From assembly GCA_965227265.1 (NCBI GenBank), contig OZ245738.1, positions 248,001 to 312,000 on the forward strand: a stretch of 64,000 nt of DNA, given 5' to 3'. The position numbers were made by a program, and so were the translations under genes. The notes below the pieces were generated by a model that searched no databases, was not told the origin of the DNA, and saw only the letters and a list, made by a program, of their open reading frames with translations. Each line of letters opens with the position of its first letter. The first letter of the stretch is position 1. The stretch is from UBA2336 sp965227265. Lineage in GTDB: Bacteria; Bacteroidota; Bacteroidia; Cytophagales; Cyclobacteriaceae. Below, one piece after another: positions 35,068 through 44,720 of the stretch.

Positions 35068-36726
35068 CTATTTCGGCATGTAGGCATCGCGAATCGCTTT
35101 AAATTCAGAGGTAGATTTCCATTGTGGCCAGGTACTTTCCATCGAAATCTTCTTTCCAACATTAAATAAGAGCTTCAATTCTTCGATTGACCCATCAAGC
35201 TTCCAGGTTGAACTGTCATACTCATCGGAAGGCTGGTGGTAATGTTTTGCAGTATATTCATCCTGAACTTGTTTTCCGTACTCAACGCCTTTTTCAACGT
35301 TGTCGGTACCAATGTGTGTATACAATGCTGGGATACCGACTTTGGCAAAGCTGAAGTGATCAGAACGGAAATAGTACCCGGCAACCGGATTAGGTTCAGG
35401 TGCAACGTAACTACCTACACGTTTTGCTTCTTCGCTTAAATAATCTTCCAGATCAGATTGTCCCATACCAACAAGCACGATATCTTTATTTTTTCCGTAA
35501 GGATTAACGCCATCAATGTTAATGTTGGCAACCGTTTTCTCTTTTGGATAAATAGGATTCTGAGCGTAATACGATGAACCCAGCAAACCTTGCTCTTCGG
35601 CTGTTACCCATAAGAACACTACAGTTCGTGCAGGCTTATTCTTTAAGGAAAGAAAAGCTTTTGCAATTTCAAGTACGCCCACTGAACCGCTGGCATTATC
35701 TAACGCTCCATTATATATAGTGTCGCCTGTATCATCGGCTTTACCGATACCCAGGTGATCCCAATGCGTTGAGTATAATAGATATTCATCAGGTTGCGTT
35801 TTGCCCGTAATCTTGGCTACAAGATTATACGATTTGTCATATTTTATTTTAGCGCTCATCGAGAATGAAACGTTAAGCTTCATCGGTTCTGCTTTAAAGC
35901 CTTGCTTATGCGCACGCGAGATAGCATCCGCATAATCGATACCAGCAGCAGCAAATAATTTCTTCGCAGCAGGTTGTGATACCCAGCCTACAGCAGGACA
36001 TACATATTGCTCTTTTCCACGAGTATCAAGATAAAGCTTAGAAGTATTCCAACTATTCTGCACTACCCAGAAACCGTACCCTGCTGGAACATCGTCATGA
36101 ATGATGATGCAGCCTTTCGCACCTTGTCGCGCAGCCTCTTCAAATTTATATGTCCAGCGACCGTAATAGGTCATCGTATTTCCTTTAAAGAATGTTGAAT
36201 CGCCCACGCCAAACCCCGGATCGTTCACAATCACCAAAACGATTTTGTCTTTTACATCTATGCCTGCATAATCATTCCAATTATATTCCGGTGCGATAAC
36301 TCCGTATCCGGCAAAGATGAGTTCTTCATTTTCAAGGTTTATCTTTTCCTGATCAGCACGTGGTGTCCAGATTACATAATCTTTCAGGCCAGACAGCGTT
36401 AATGCTGACTTTACTGACTTAATTTTCATTACAGAATCAGTTTGTGTGGTGATCTCCACCATCGGAACTTCCTGTAAATAGCTTGTGCCATTACCCGGCT
36501 CAAGGCCAAGGTTTTTGATTTCGCCTTCTAAATAAGCGAGAGTTCTTTTTTCACCTTCTGTGAATGGCATGCGCCCCAAGAACTCATCAGATGAAAGTTT
36601 TTTAAGGCGGGTTTCAAAACTGGCTTCGGTGAATGTATCAAGGCCGGCCTCAGGATCAAATTTCGGTTTGGTGTCGCATCCGCAGAAAAGGATTGCAACA
36701 AGTGCTAACGACAGAATGTATTTCAT
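35068..36726 (-). CDS. M28-family metallopeptidase, lipoprotein
   Basis: A 552-residue protein. The leader MKYILSLALVAILFCGCDT has a lipobox Cys, so it is probably exported and lipid-anchored. A PA (protease-associated) insertion is seen between about 120 and 250 (DKIVLVIVNDPGFG, AARQGAKGCIIIHD). The peptidase part has zinc-binding YSTHWDHLG, the bridging Asp in DNASGSVGVLEIA, catalytic VTAEEQGLLGS, and a late His in AKHYHQPSDEYD. The family contains aminopeptidases and folate/peptide hydrolases in the periplasm. It is a single gene with its own terminator. Confidence 0.93.
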   Translation of the reverse strand: MKYILSLALVAILFCGCDTKPKFDPEAGLDTFTEASFETRLKKLSSDEFLGRMPFTEGEKRTLAYLEGEIKNLGLEPGNGTSYLQEVPMVEITTQTDSVMKIKSVKSALTLSGLKDYVIWTPRADQEKINLENEELIFAGYGVIAPEYNWNDYAGIDVKDKIVLVIVNDPGFGVGDSTFFKGNTMTYYGRWTYKFEEAARQGAKGCIIIHDDVPAGYGFWVVQNSWNTSKLYLDTRGKEQYVCPAVGWVSQPAAKKLFAAAGIDYADAISRAHKQGFKAEPMKLNVSFSMSAKIKYDKSYNLVAKITGKTQPDEYLLYSTHWDHLGIGKADDTGDTIYNGALDNASGSVGVLEIAKAFLSLKNKPARTVVFLWVTAEEQGLLGSSYYAQNPIYPKEKTVANINIDGVNPYGKNKDIVLVGMGQSDLEDYLSEEAKRVGSYVAPEPNPVAGYYFRSDHFSFAKVGIPALYTHIGTDNVEKGVEYGKQVQDEYTAKHYHQPSDEYDSSTWKLDGSIEELKLLFNVGKKISMESTWPQWKSTSEFKAIRDAYMPK

Positions 36727-36804
36727 ATTGAAATTTAGGTTTTCGATGGTGCAATATCAGCAGAAAATTATGAACCGAGATACCGTTTAAATTTTTTTCC
36801 GAAT

Positions 36805-36833
36805 CGTAGAGACGCAAATTTTGCGTCTCTACG
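36805..36833. repeat. GTAGAGACGCAAA palindrome, copy 1
   Basis: The palindrome has arms CGTAGAGACGCAAA and TTTGCGTCTCTACG around one base. Related copies are at 43701-43732 and 57769-57797. A short CGTTCAATT direct repeat follows it. It lies in the divergent region between the M28 and Crp/Fnr genes. Confidence 0.85.
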
Positions 36834-36887
36834 TTCAATTCGTCTTTACGTTCAATTATTCCTAAACATATAATAATTACCAAATCG

Positions 36888-36895
36888 TATCTTTA
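36888..36895 (+). promoter_or_regulatory. -7-like box for the Crp/Fnr gene
   Basis: TATCTTTA (one base off TAnnTTTG) ends 4 bases before the ATG at 36900, implying a leaderless transcript if used. Confidence 0.5.
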
Positions 36896-36899
36896 CAGG

Positions 36900-37481
36900 A
36901 TGGACACTTCCGGAATCATTGCGCAGCTTGAACGCCATATTTCACTAGATGAAAAGGAAAAACTTTCTTTCTCTTCCATGCTTATTCCGGCAAAGCTGAA
37001 GCAAGGCGACTTTGTAGAAACCGTAGGAAAGATTACTTCAAACTTTATCCATGTGAATTCTGGTTGCCTGATGACGTATTTTACAGATGCGGAAGGAACT
37101 GATCACGTAATCCAGTTTGCTTTGGCCGGTTGGTGGACTGGCGATTTACATAGCTTCACAAAAAATGAACCGTCTATCTATTCAACTCGGGCATTAACCG
37201 ACAGTGAAGTATTCTATCTTCCGAAAAATGATATGGAAATCCTGCTGGAAAAATTCCCAAAGCTTGAACGGTACTTCCGGATACTTTTTCAAAACTCTAT
37301 TGTATCGCATCAGTACCGGCTGATTCAGAATCTCTCGGTCACAGCCGATGAACGGTATGAGAATTTCAGTAAACGCTATCCTTCGCTCGAGCAGTATGTT
37401 CCGCTCAAATACATTGCATCCTATCTGGGCATTACGCCTGAGTTTCTCAGTAAAATCAGACGGAAACGCTCTGGTCATTGA
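36900..37481 (+). CDS. Crp/Fnr-family transcription regulator
   Basis: A 193-residue protein. The N-terminal cyclic-nucleotide-binding beta-roll (about 15-125) contains LKQGDFVETVGKITSNFIHV. The C-terminal helix-turn-helix is PLKYIASYLGITPEFLSKIR. There is no Cys cluster for an Fe-S cluster, so it is not classical Fnr. Such short regulators are common in Bacteroidota and control stress or respiration genes. Next to it in the same orientation is the yceI gene, a possible target. Its own promoter box almost touches the start codon. Confidence 0.92.
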   Translation: MDTSGIIAQLERHISLDEKEKLSFSSMLIPAKLKQGDFVETVGKITSNFIHVNSGCLMTYFTDAEGTDHVIQFALAGWWTGDLHSFTKNEPSIYSTRALTDSEVFYLPKNDMEILLEKFPKLERYFRILFQNSIVSHQYRLIQNLSVTADERYENFSKRYPSLEQYVPLKYIASYLGITPEFLSKIRRKRSGH

Positions 37482-37553
37482 GAACTTAACCTAGTTCAAG
37501 TCACATCCCGGTCTTTCTTAACCTGGTTCAAGGCCTTTCGGCCAACCTAACGT

Positions 37554-37561
37554 TACTTTTG
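37554..37561 (+). promoter_or_regulatory. -7 promoter box for yceI
   Basis: TACTTTTG is an exact match to TAnnTTTG, 34 bases before the ATG at 37596. Confidence 0.6.
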
Positions 37562-37595
37562 TCGTGTAATCAATCACAACTAAAAAAAATATTAT

Positions 37596-38138
37596 ATGAC
37601 AACCGCAACTAACGTTCAAACAAAATGGGCTATTGACCCTACGCATACTGAAGTGCAATTTAAAGTGAAGCACCTCGTGATCTCTACTGTTACCGGGTTC
37701 TTCAAAAAATTTAACGGAAGTGTTGAGTCAAACGGTGATGATTTTGATGGCGCTGCTGTTAATTTCAGCTTAGATGTAAACAGCATCGATACCAACCAAG
37801 CTGATCGTGATGGTCACTTGAAATCGCCTGACTTTTTCGCAGCAGAACAATATCCAACGATCGATTTTAACGGTACGCTCGTGAAGCAATCGGGTGCTGA
37901 TTATAAATTAACCGGTGATCTTACGATCCGTGGGACAAAAAAACCAATTGAATTTACGGTTGAGTTTGGCGGAACAATGGTTGACCCATGGGGTAATACA
38001 AAAGCGGGATTTGAAATCAACGGTAAGATTAACCGCAAGGAATATGGCTTAACCTGGAATGCATTGACTGAATCAGGCGGAATGGTGGTAAGTGAAGATG
38101 TAAAAATTCACATCAACACAGAATTAGCAAAAGGTTAA
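37596..38138 (+). CDS. YceI-family lipocalin-like protein
   Basis: A 180-residue protein. The N terminus WAIDPTHTEVQFKVKHLVIS is the family signature. The late segment GDLTIRGTKKPIEFTVEF also matches, and the final KINRKEYGLTWN is typical. No signal peptide is visible, so this is the cytoplasmic type. The family binds isoprenoid or other hydrophobic molecules and is linked to stress responses; the ligand here is unknown. Its own promoter and a terminator frame it as a single unit, next to a Crp/Fnr regulator. Confidence 0.95.
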   Translation: MTTATNVQTKWAIDPTHTEVQFKVKHLVISTVTGFFKKFNGSVESNGDDFDGAAVNFSLDVNSIDTNQADRDGHLKSPDFFAAEQYPTIDFNGTLVKQSGADYKLTGDLTIRGTKKPIEFTVEFGGTMVDPWGNTKAGFEINGKINRKEYGLTWNALTESGGMVVSEDVKIHINTELAKG

Positions 38139-38157
38139 TTGGGTTTAACCTTGTTAG

Positions 38158-38193
38158 GCCTTGTATGCTTTGCATGCAGGGCTTTTTATTTTT
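38158..38193 (+). terminator. Rho-independent terminator of yceI
   Basis: An 11-pair stem (two G·T pairs) GCCTTGTATGC/GCATGCAGGGC with TTT loop, followed by TTTTTATTTTT. It starts 19 bases after the stop. Confidence 0.85.
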
Positions 38194-38208
38194 ATACGAC
38201 TCTATTGC

Positions 38209-40113
38209 TTACTGAAGTTCCCAGGCACTGCTGTAAAATTCCTTTCGTTGAACGTATTCAAGTAAAGCAGAGTAAAAATTGTGTGTACCTAATGTAGCGC
38301 TGTCACCCACCATAATTAGCTTCTTTTTTGCACGGGTAATGGCAACATTTGTTCTGCGAATGTCACCGAGGAACCCAATCTCACCTTTATCATTGCTTCG
38401 CACAAAGCTGATGGCAATGATATCCCGTTCCTGACCCTGAAACGCATCGACTGTGTTAATGTTAATAAAGGAGTGAATCGCTGTCAGTTCTTCCGAAGCT
38501 TCCGCAAGCTTGATCAGCCGTTCGACTTGTGCGCTGTATGGAGTAATTATTCCAAGCGTGTATATCCACGATTCAATCCCAACAAGTTGAACCAGCTTTT
38601 CAAGTTGACGGATTAATAGTTGAGCTTCTTCTTCATTGTATCGGCTTAATGTTTCGGGATCCTGGGTTTCAGTGTAGCCACAACCTGCCGTATCAATAAA
38701 ATCGATCGCAGGCAGATTATTAGCAGTATGATATTTTACTGACTCATCCGCAATCAAGCCCCCATGATAAAAATAATTTGATGAAAACTGCATGATGTTT
38801 TCGTTCATGCGATATTGAACTTGTAACATAGCCGCGCTTTGTGGATGTCGCTCAATACATTTTTCGAATAATGTTTTTGCAAGTCCTTCCCGCGCGGCTT
38901 CAACTGACTTAATGGTAGGAGGTAACTGTTGATGATCACCCGCCAATACAAGCCGTTCGGCTCTAAGAATAGGTATCCAACAAGCAGGTTCTAATGCTTG
39001 TGCGGCTTCATCAATAAATACTGTCTTGTATCGTTTACCACGCAACATAGGATGTGATGAACCAACCAGCGTACATGCGATAACATCACTTGAATTTAAA
39101 ATATCGTTGATAATGTAAAACTCCAGCACATCGGCATCAGCTTTTAAGGCTTTTGCTTCTTGTTTCAATAAGCTGCGTTCCTGACGTTCTGCATATCCAA
39201 AATTCCGTTTGAACTTAAACGCCTGACTTCGTACCTGTTCCATTTTCTTCCGAAGCGCACGAAGCTCTTTATAATGATCGTGCATCGCAATTCGCGCATC
39301 TAATGTTTTACTTAACGATTGTTCTGTAACCCGTGCGGGATGACCAACACGTACAACGTTCAGTCCTTGATCTGATAATTTCTCCACCAACAGATCAATC
39401 GCAGCATTGCTGGGTGCACAAACCAAAACCTGCCGTTCTGTTTTTATAGTTTGCTTTATCGCCTGAACTAGTGTTGTGGTTTTTCCAGTACCGGGTGGGC
39501 CATGAATGATAGCAACATCTTTTGCTTCCAAAACTTTTTGCAAAGCCTGCTGCTGACTTTGATTTAAAGTAGAGATAGCTGGAGCTGCCTCAATATGATT
39601 AAACACCGGTTCATTTGTACCCAATAAAATATTTTTCAATTCGGAAACGCGTGAATCTTCGGCATTGATTACGGCTTTCATGGCGCCTTCCATCTCACGA
39701 TAGGCCATTTCATCGAACATCAGGTCAATACCTAATAAAGTATCATCAATCCAATCCGGGAGATCATCTCCATTGATAGTAATCACCATTGTATTGTCGC
39801 GAACGTAATTGATCACTCCACCGATGTAATGCTTGTCTGGAGAACCTTTAGCATTGCTGAATACACTCACCATTTTACCACTCTGAAAAACATGCGGCTG
39901 ATCAAGGTGATTGGTCCGTTCAACTTCAATGATCAGGCGTTCGCCCGTGCCAATATAATCGCGCTTCAGCGTTACCGGGTACCAGCATTTTCCTTCCTTC
40001 GTTTTGCGATGCAGGGGAACAAGCAATACTTTTTGACGGTATTGTTCCAGATCGGCTTGCCGCTCCAACTTCAGGAGCTCCCAGGTTTTATGCAATTGAT
40101 TATGTACGCTCAT
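38209..40113 (-). CDS. UPF1/IGHMBP2-like superfamily 1 helicase
   Basis: A 634-residue protein. An N-terminal domain (about 1-170) resembles the beta-barrel of IGHMBP2/UPF1. Walker A IHGPPGTGKTTTLVQAI (about 204-220), Walker B VFIDEAAQALEPACW, motif III AGDHQQLPPT, the Q-R region VQYRMNENIMQFS, motif V TVDAFQGQERDIIAISFVRS, and motif VI VAITRAKKKLIMVGD are all present. A coiled segment (about 280-320) lies between motifs. The set is complete, so it should be an active 5'-3' DNA/RNA helicase; its cellular task is unknown. It is convergent with yceI. Confidence 0.93.
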   Translation of the reverse strand: MSVHNQLHKTWELLKLERQADLEQYRQKVLLVPLHRKTKEGKCWYPVTLKRDYIGTGERLIIEVERTNHLDQPHVFQSGKMVSVFSNAKGSPDKHYIGGVINYVRDNTMVITINGDDLPDWIDDTLLGIDLMFDEMAYREMEGAMKAVINAEDSRVSELKNILLGTNEPVFNHIEAAPAISTLNQSQQQALQKVLEAKDVAIIHGPPGTGKTTTLVQAIKQTIKTERQVLVCAPSNAAIDLLVEKLSDQGLNVVRVGHPARVTEQSLSKTLDARIAMHDHYKELRALRKKMEQVRSQAFKFKRNFGYAERQERSLLKQEAKALKADADVLEFYIINDILNSSDVIACTLVGSSHPMLRGKRYKTVFIDEAAQALEPACWIPILRAERLVLAGDHQQLPPTIKSVEAAREGLAKTLFEKCIERHPQSAAMLQVQYRMNENIMQFSSNYFYHGGLIADESVKYHTANNLPAIDFIDTAGCGYTETQDPETLSRYNEEEAQLLIRQLEKLVQLVGIESWIYTLGIITPYSAQVERLIKLAEASEELTAIHSFININTVDAFQGQERDIIAISFVRSNDKGEIGFLGDIRRTNVAITRAKKKLIMVGDSATLGTHNFYSALLEYVQRKEFYSSAWELQ

Positions 40114-40271
40114 CTATGGAGGTGCAAGATAGGTCGTTGCATTCATTTTTACCGTAATAATAAACAAGCGTATTTTTTGGAAAACCTGCGGAAAATTCTT
40201 TTATCCCTTTATAAAATTGTCCTCCTAAATAACTGATTTAATTATTATATAGCATGGTTAATTCCTCCCTT

Positions 40272-43200
40272 ATGAAAAAATACTTCCTCCTCGTTACGCT
40301 TGTTTTTTTTACCCTGCTTGCGTCAGCGCAGGATGATAAACCGAAAGCGGATTCTTTAAAAAAGGATAAGCCTAAAAAGAAAAATGATCTGCCGCTTGAA
40401 GCTGCACGCAAAGTAAACATCAAAACCACTGAAGGCACATGGATGTCATTAGATGTGAGTCCTGATGGAAAGACAATCGCGTTTGATTTCATGGGCGATA
40501 TTTTTACTATGCCCATTACCGGTGGCAAGCCTGTTCAGTTCACGAAAGGTATGTCATTTGATTCACAGCCAAAGTTTAGTCCGGATGGAACGAAATTATT
40601 GTTCATTTCCGATCGGAGCGGTGGCGAAAATATCTGGTGGTTTGCACTGGATAAAAGTGATTCACTTCAGCTGACAAAAGGAAATACCGATCATTACCAA
40701 TCTGCCGAATGGGCACCCGATGGAAATTATATCGTGGGCTCCCGTGGTATCCGTAACTTAAAACTTTGGCTGTTCCATAAAGATGGTGGTAGTGGTGCGC
40801 AACTTATCAGTAAGCCTGACGGGTTGAAAATTTCGGAACCTGCTTTTGGACCTGAGAATCGATACATCTGGTTTTCACAACGTAATGGTGCCTGGAATTA
40901 TAACGCGCAGCTTCCGCAATATCAGCTTGCCATGTATGATCGCGATAATGGTGAGATCGAGCAGAAAACCGTTCGTTATGGTTCGGCATTCACACCGACA
41001 CTTTCACCGGATGGTAAATGGTTAGTGTATGGTTCACGATACAATGATCAAACCGGTTTAATTCTTCGTGATCTTAAAACTGGAGATGAGAAATGGTTAG
41101 CCTATCCGGTTCAGCGTGATGAACAGGAATCCATTGCTCCGTTGGGCGTATTACCTGCGATGTCGTTCACACCCGATAGCAAAGAAGTGGTAGCTTCTTA
41201 TGGTGGAAAATTTTATCGCATCCCAGTAGCAGGTGGAAACGCAATCAATATTCCATTTGAACTGAATACCGAATTTTTGTTGGGACCATTGATTGATTTC
41301 AAATTCCCAATCAAAGATGATAAAGATATGATCGTAACGCAGATCAGAAATCCGATTGTTTCGCCTGATGGAAAACAAGTTGCCTTCACGGCATTAAACA
41401 GGTTGTATACCATGAACCTGGTAAACGGAACACCAAAACGTGTGAGCAACTTTGAATTTACGGAGGCGATGCCTGCGTGGAGCCCGGATGGATCACAGCT
41501 TGTATGGTCAACCTGGGAAGGAAATGGCGGGCATCTCTATAAAATTAATTTCAAAGCAAAAGGAGCAAAGCCACAACGCTTAACAAACGTTTCAGGTTTA
41601 TATTCTGATCCTGCGTGGACATTCCAGGGGAATAAAATTGTCTTCTTGCAAGGCAGATCGTATAACTTCAAAGAAGATCCGGATCCAATTACGTTTGCCA
41701 GTCAGGAAGAAATTGCCTGGATCAGCGGTGATGGTGGGAACATCAGTGTAATCGCCAAAGGGAAAGGCAGGGGCAATCCGCACTTTGTAAAATCAGAAGA
41801 TCGTATTTTCCTTTTTGATTTTGGAAAGGGTTTGGTTTCTATACGTTGGGATGGAACTGATGAACGTCAGCATGTGAAAGTTGCTGGCATAACCGTGTAT
41901 GGTTCAATCGTAGGAGAAAACCATTGCATGTTGATTGAAACAGCAGAAGAGCCAGCTCAGCAACCTTCTGCAGCAGACATTATAAAGATGGCACCTGAAG
42001 GTGACAAAGCCTTCGCGCAGATCAACAACGAAATTTATGTTGTTACAATTCCGAAAACGGGTGGTGACGTTCCCAAGATTTCAGTTTCGGATGCAGGTAA
42101 TGCGCAATTTCCGGCCACCAAGCTTACTAAAATAGGAGGCGAGTTTCCAAGCTGGAGCAACAACGGAAAGATTGTTTACTTCTCCTTAGGAAACGCATTC
42201 TTCACTTATAACCTCGAAGAAGCGAAAGCAAAAGAGCTCGAGCTGAAGAAAAAGAAAGCTGCTGAAGAAAAAGCAAAAGACGAAGAAAAGAAAGACGACA
42301 AGAAAGAGGTGAAGAAAGATTCAACTGGAACGCTGAACATTGAGGATAAGAAGGACGAGAAAAAAGATGAAGGCTATAAGCCAAACGAGCAGCGTATTAA
42401 AGTTACGGTAACAAGAGATATTCCAAATGGAAAAATCTTATTGCAAAATGCGCGCATCATTACGATGAAGGGTGATGAAATTATCGAGAAAGGTGATGTG
42501 CTGATTGAAAACGCACGCATCAAACAGGTTGGGCCTGCCGGATCAATATCCATAGATGCATCTGTTAAGAAGATGGACCTCAACGGTAAAACCATTATTC
42601 CGGGATTTGTGGATACCCATGCTCACATGCGACCATCGTGGGGCATTCATAAAAATCAGGTTTGGACATACTCGGCTAATCTTGCGTACGGTGTAACCAC
42701 AACGCGCGATCCGCAAACCGGAACAACCGATGTGTTGACCTATGGCGATATGGTTGAAACCGGCCAGGTAATCGGTCCAAGGATTTACAGTACAGGTCCG
42801 GGTGTAGGTTTTTGGGCATATAATCTCAAGGATATTGATCAAACCAAAGATGTTCTGAAACAGTATTCAGAATACTACAATACCAAGACGATCAAAATGT
42901 ATCTCACCGGAAATCGTCAGCATCGCCAATGGATTGTTCAGGCTTGTAAAGAACAAGGCTTAATGCCGACTACGGAAGGTGGATTAGATTTTAAATTGAA
43001 TATGACTAACCTGATCGATGGTTATTCGGGGCATGAGCATGCATTTCCGATTTATCCGTTATATAAAGATGTCACGACTGCTGTTGCCGAATCCAAGATG
43101 ACGTATACACCAACCTTGCTTGTATCGTATGGCGGACCATTTGCTGAGAACTATTACTACGCAACGGAGAATGTTAACGGTGATCCAAAATTAAATTATT

Positions 43201-43685
43201 TTACACCGAAGTCTGATCTTGACGCTAAGTCACGCAGAAGAATAGGTTGGTTTATGAAGGAGGAATATGTGTTCGAAGATCATGCACGCTTTGCTAATGA
43301 CCTTGTCAATGCGGGTGGCAATGTAGGTGTGGGTTCACACGGACAGCTACAAGGACTAGGTTACCATTGGGAACTTTGGAGCATTGCTTCAGGCGGAATG
43401 AACAACCATAACGCACTTAAAGTGGCTACCATCAAAGGCGCAAAAGCAATTGGGTTGGATGGTGACTTGGGAAGCATTGAATCCGGAAAGCTTGCCGATT
43501 TAATTATCCTGGATAAAAATCCCTTGGAAAACATCCGGAATACCAATACGGTTAACAAAGTAATGAAGAATGGAAGGTTGTACGATGGCAACACCTTGGA
43601 TGAAGTTTATCCAACCGTTCGTAAAGCTCCTTCGTTTGAAAGAGACCAGATAGCACCGGGAAATCTTCCGGGTGTGAACAAATAA
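40272..43685 (+). CDS. Secreted amidohydrolase with N-terminal TolB-like beta-propeller
   Basis: A 1137-residue protein; signal peptide MKKYFLLVTLVFFTLLASAQ at ATG 40272. The N-terminal part (about 40-640) carries repeated SPDGK-type blades (DVSPDGKTIAFDFMGD, KFSPDGTKLLFISDRSGG, TLSPDGKWLVYGSRY, IVSPDGKQVAFTA). A Lys/Glu-rich linker lies at about 650-705. The C-terminal metal-dependent amidohydrolase has VDTHAHMRPSWG (HxH), DGYSGHEHAF and a late NNHNALKVATIKGAKA. The substrate is unknown; similar fused proteins are annotated as amidohydrolases or Tricorn-like proteins. Probably periplasmic. A palindromic repeat (43701-43732) follows. Confidence 0.92.
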   Translation: MKKYFLLVTLVFFTLLASAQDDKPKADSLKKDKPKKKNDLPLEAARKVNIKTTEGTWMSLDVSPDGKTIAFDFMGDIFTMPITGGKPVQFTKGMSFDSQPKFSPDGTKLLFISDRSGGENIWWFALDKSDSLQLTKGNTDHYQSAEWAPDGNYIVGSRGIRNLKLWLFHKDGGSGAQLISKPDGLKISEPAFGPENRYIWFSQRNGAWNYNAQLPQYQLAMYDRDNGEIEQKTVRYGSAFTPTLSPDGKWLVYGSRYNDQTGLILRDLKTGDEKWLAYPVQRDEQESIAPLGVLPAMSFTPDSKEVVASYGGKFYRIPVAGGNAINIPFELNTEFLLGPLIDFKFPIKDDKDMIVTQIRNPIVSPDGKQVAFTALNRLYTMNLVNGTPKRVSNFEFTEAMPAWSPDGSQLVWSTWEGNGGHLYKINFKAKGAKPQRLTNVSGLYSDPAWTFQGNKIVFLQGRSYNFKEDPDPITFASQEEIAWISGDGGNISVIAKGKGRGNPHFVKSEDRIFLFDFGKGLVSIRWDGTDERQHVKVAGITVYGSIVGENHCMLIETAEEPAQQPSAADIIKMAPEGDKAFAQINNEIYVVTIPKTGGDVPKISVSDAGNAQFPATKLTKIGGEFPSWSNNGKIVYFSLGNAFFTYNLEEAKAKELELKKKKAAEEKAKDEEKKDDKKEVKKDSTGTLNIEDKKDEKKDEGYKPNEQRIKVTVTRDIPNGKILLQNARIITMKGDEIIEKGDVLIENARIKQVGPAGSISIDASVKKMDLNGKTIIPGFVDTHAHMRPSWGIHKNQVWTYSANLAYGVTTTRDPQTGTTDVLTYGDMVETGQVIGPRIYSTGPGVGFWAYNLKDIDQTKDVLKQYSEYYNTKTIKMYLTGNRQHRQWIVQACKEQGLMPTTEGGLDFKLNMTNLIDGYSGHEHAFPIYPLYKDVTTAVAESKMTYTPTLLVSYGGPFAENYYYATENVNGDPKLNYFTPKSDLDAKSRRRIGWFMKEEYVFEDHARFANDLVNAGGNVGVGSHGQLQGLGYHWELWSIASGGMNNHNALKVATIKGAKAIGLDGDLGSIESGKLADLIILDKNPLENIRNTNTVNKVMKNGRLYDGNTLDEVYPTVRKAPSFERDQIAPGNLPGVNK

Positions 43686-43700
43686 TTATAACTGGTTTTA

Positions 43701-43732
43701 ACGTAGAGACGCAAAATTTTGCGTCTCTACGT
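43701..43732. repeat. GTAGAGACGCAAA palindrome, copy 2 (perfect)
   Basis: A 32-base perfect palindrome from ACGTAGAGACGCAAAA to its exact complement, between the amidohydrolase and WYL genes. It may also act as a transcription barrier between convergent genes. Confidence 0.88.
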
Positions 43733-43763
43733 ATTATATAATGTGGTGTAAAATGAAATATTT

Positions 43764-44663
43764 CTAAATCAGCTTTTGCTGTTTCAACTTATCTTTAATA
43801 TAGCCCTTAAATTCTGCCGGACTTGTTACCGTAATCTCGTCCGCCAGGCCCATTACAAATCGACCAACACCTTTGAAGTTCAATACTGGTCCGTTAAAAG
43901 TGTAGGTGCGTTCTTCTTCACTTTCATTCTTTTCAAGATAGGGGAGTGAGAGCGGGAACTCTTCCCGCAACAGCACATATGCGCGGAGACTAAGCTTCAT
44001 GGTAATCCAGGTTTCTTTCTTCCCGCTAATGCCGAAAATATCGGTAGAAGATTTTTCATGAAGCTTCTGGAACTTGAATGGTTTGTCCATCATCACCACT
44101 TCACCAATTCGCTCGAGCTTAAAATATTTGTTTTGTTTGTCTTTTGTATCGAGCGCCTGAACAGATTGAAAGCCTTCGCCAAACTGGAACGGTTCAACAA
44201 GTCGGTCGGTAATTTCCTGACTGTTGGCCGAATGATAATTTTTCAATACAACCTGTTTACCTTCTTCAATTGCCTCACTTAACGAGCGGAACATTTTCGC
44301 CACACGCAGCTTTAAGAATTGTTCTGGTAATTCTTTCGCTTCGGAATGGAAGGCAAGCTTTTTTAACAATGCTTCTCTTAATGGATGTTTATCAGCACCG
44401 CTTTGAATAAGCTGCCGGAGAATGGAAACTTCTTCCAGTGTAAACCGGTCTTCCGGGTTTTCACCTTCTTCCTGGTGGATAAAATATCGCCCGTGAAAAT
44501 CCTGGTCGATGATGAACCCGATTTCTTCCAGCAGTTTAAAGTAGCGATAAACCGTACGAGAGGTTGAATCGAGCTGTTGCGCAAGCTGATCAACGGTGCG
44601 GCCACCACCCTTTAATAAACCGATCAGTTGAAATACGCGTAAAATCTTGGCTTGTGGTATCAT
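43764..44663 (-). CDS. WYL-domain transcription regulator with N-terminal winged HTH
   Basis: A 299-residue protein from ATG 44663 (MIPQAKILRVFQLIGLLKGG). The HTH is residues 5-60, with TVDQLAQQLDSTSRTVYRYF. The middle part is helical. The WYL-like domain covers about 140-210, and its KYFKLERIGEVVMMDKPFKF segment resembles the typical ligand-binding core. A C-terminal WCX-like extension (ETWITMKLSLRAYVLLREEF) follows. The layout (HTH-WYL-WCX, about 300 residues) is that of YafY/PafBC and of the BrxR/CapW regulators of phage-defence operons. It is divergent from two small genes, with a clear inverted-repeat operator between (44682-44698), so autoregulation is likely. A related operator at 58803 may extend its regulon. 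Confidence 0.85.
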   Translation of the reverse strand: MIPQAKILRVFQLIGLLKGGGRTVDQLAQQLDSTSRTVYRYFKLLEEIGFIIDQDFHGRYFIHQEEGENPEDRFTLEEVSILRQLIQSGADKHPLREALLKKLAFHSEAKELPEQFLKLRVAKMFRSLSEAIEEGKQVVLKNYHSANSQEITDRLVEPFQFGEGFQSVQALDTKDKQNKYFKLERIGEVVMMDKPFKFQKLHEKSSTDIFGISGKKETWITMKLSLRAYVLLREEFPLSLPYLEKNESEEERTYTFNGPVLNFKGVGRFVMGLADEITVTSPAEFKGYIKDKLKQQKLI

Positions 44664-44666
44664 AGC

Positions 44667-44698
44667 TGTCAAATTAAGCAATTGACACAAATTGTCAA
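44667..44698. promoter_or_regulatory. Operator candidate of the WYL regulator: TTGACA-N5-TGTCAA
   Basis: Perfect inverted arms TTGACA (44682-44687) and TGTCAA (44693-44698), five bases apart. A third half-site TGTCAA is at 44667-44672. They lie between the divergent WYL gene (start 44663) and the small gene at 44721. TGACACAAATTGTCA here and TGACACTTGTTGTCA at 58803-58817 differ in three central bases only. Confidence 0.65.
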
Positions 44699-44720
44699 AA
44701 TGCTATTCTACTTTGGTATC

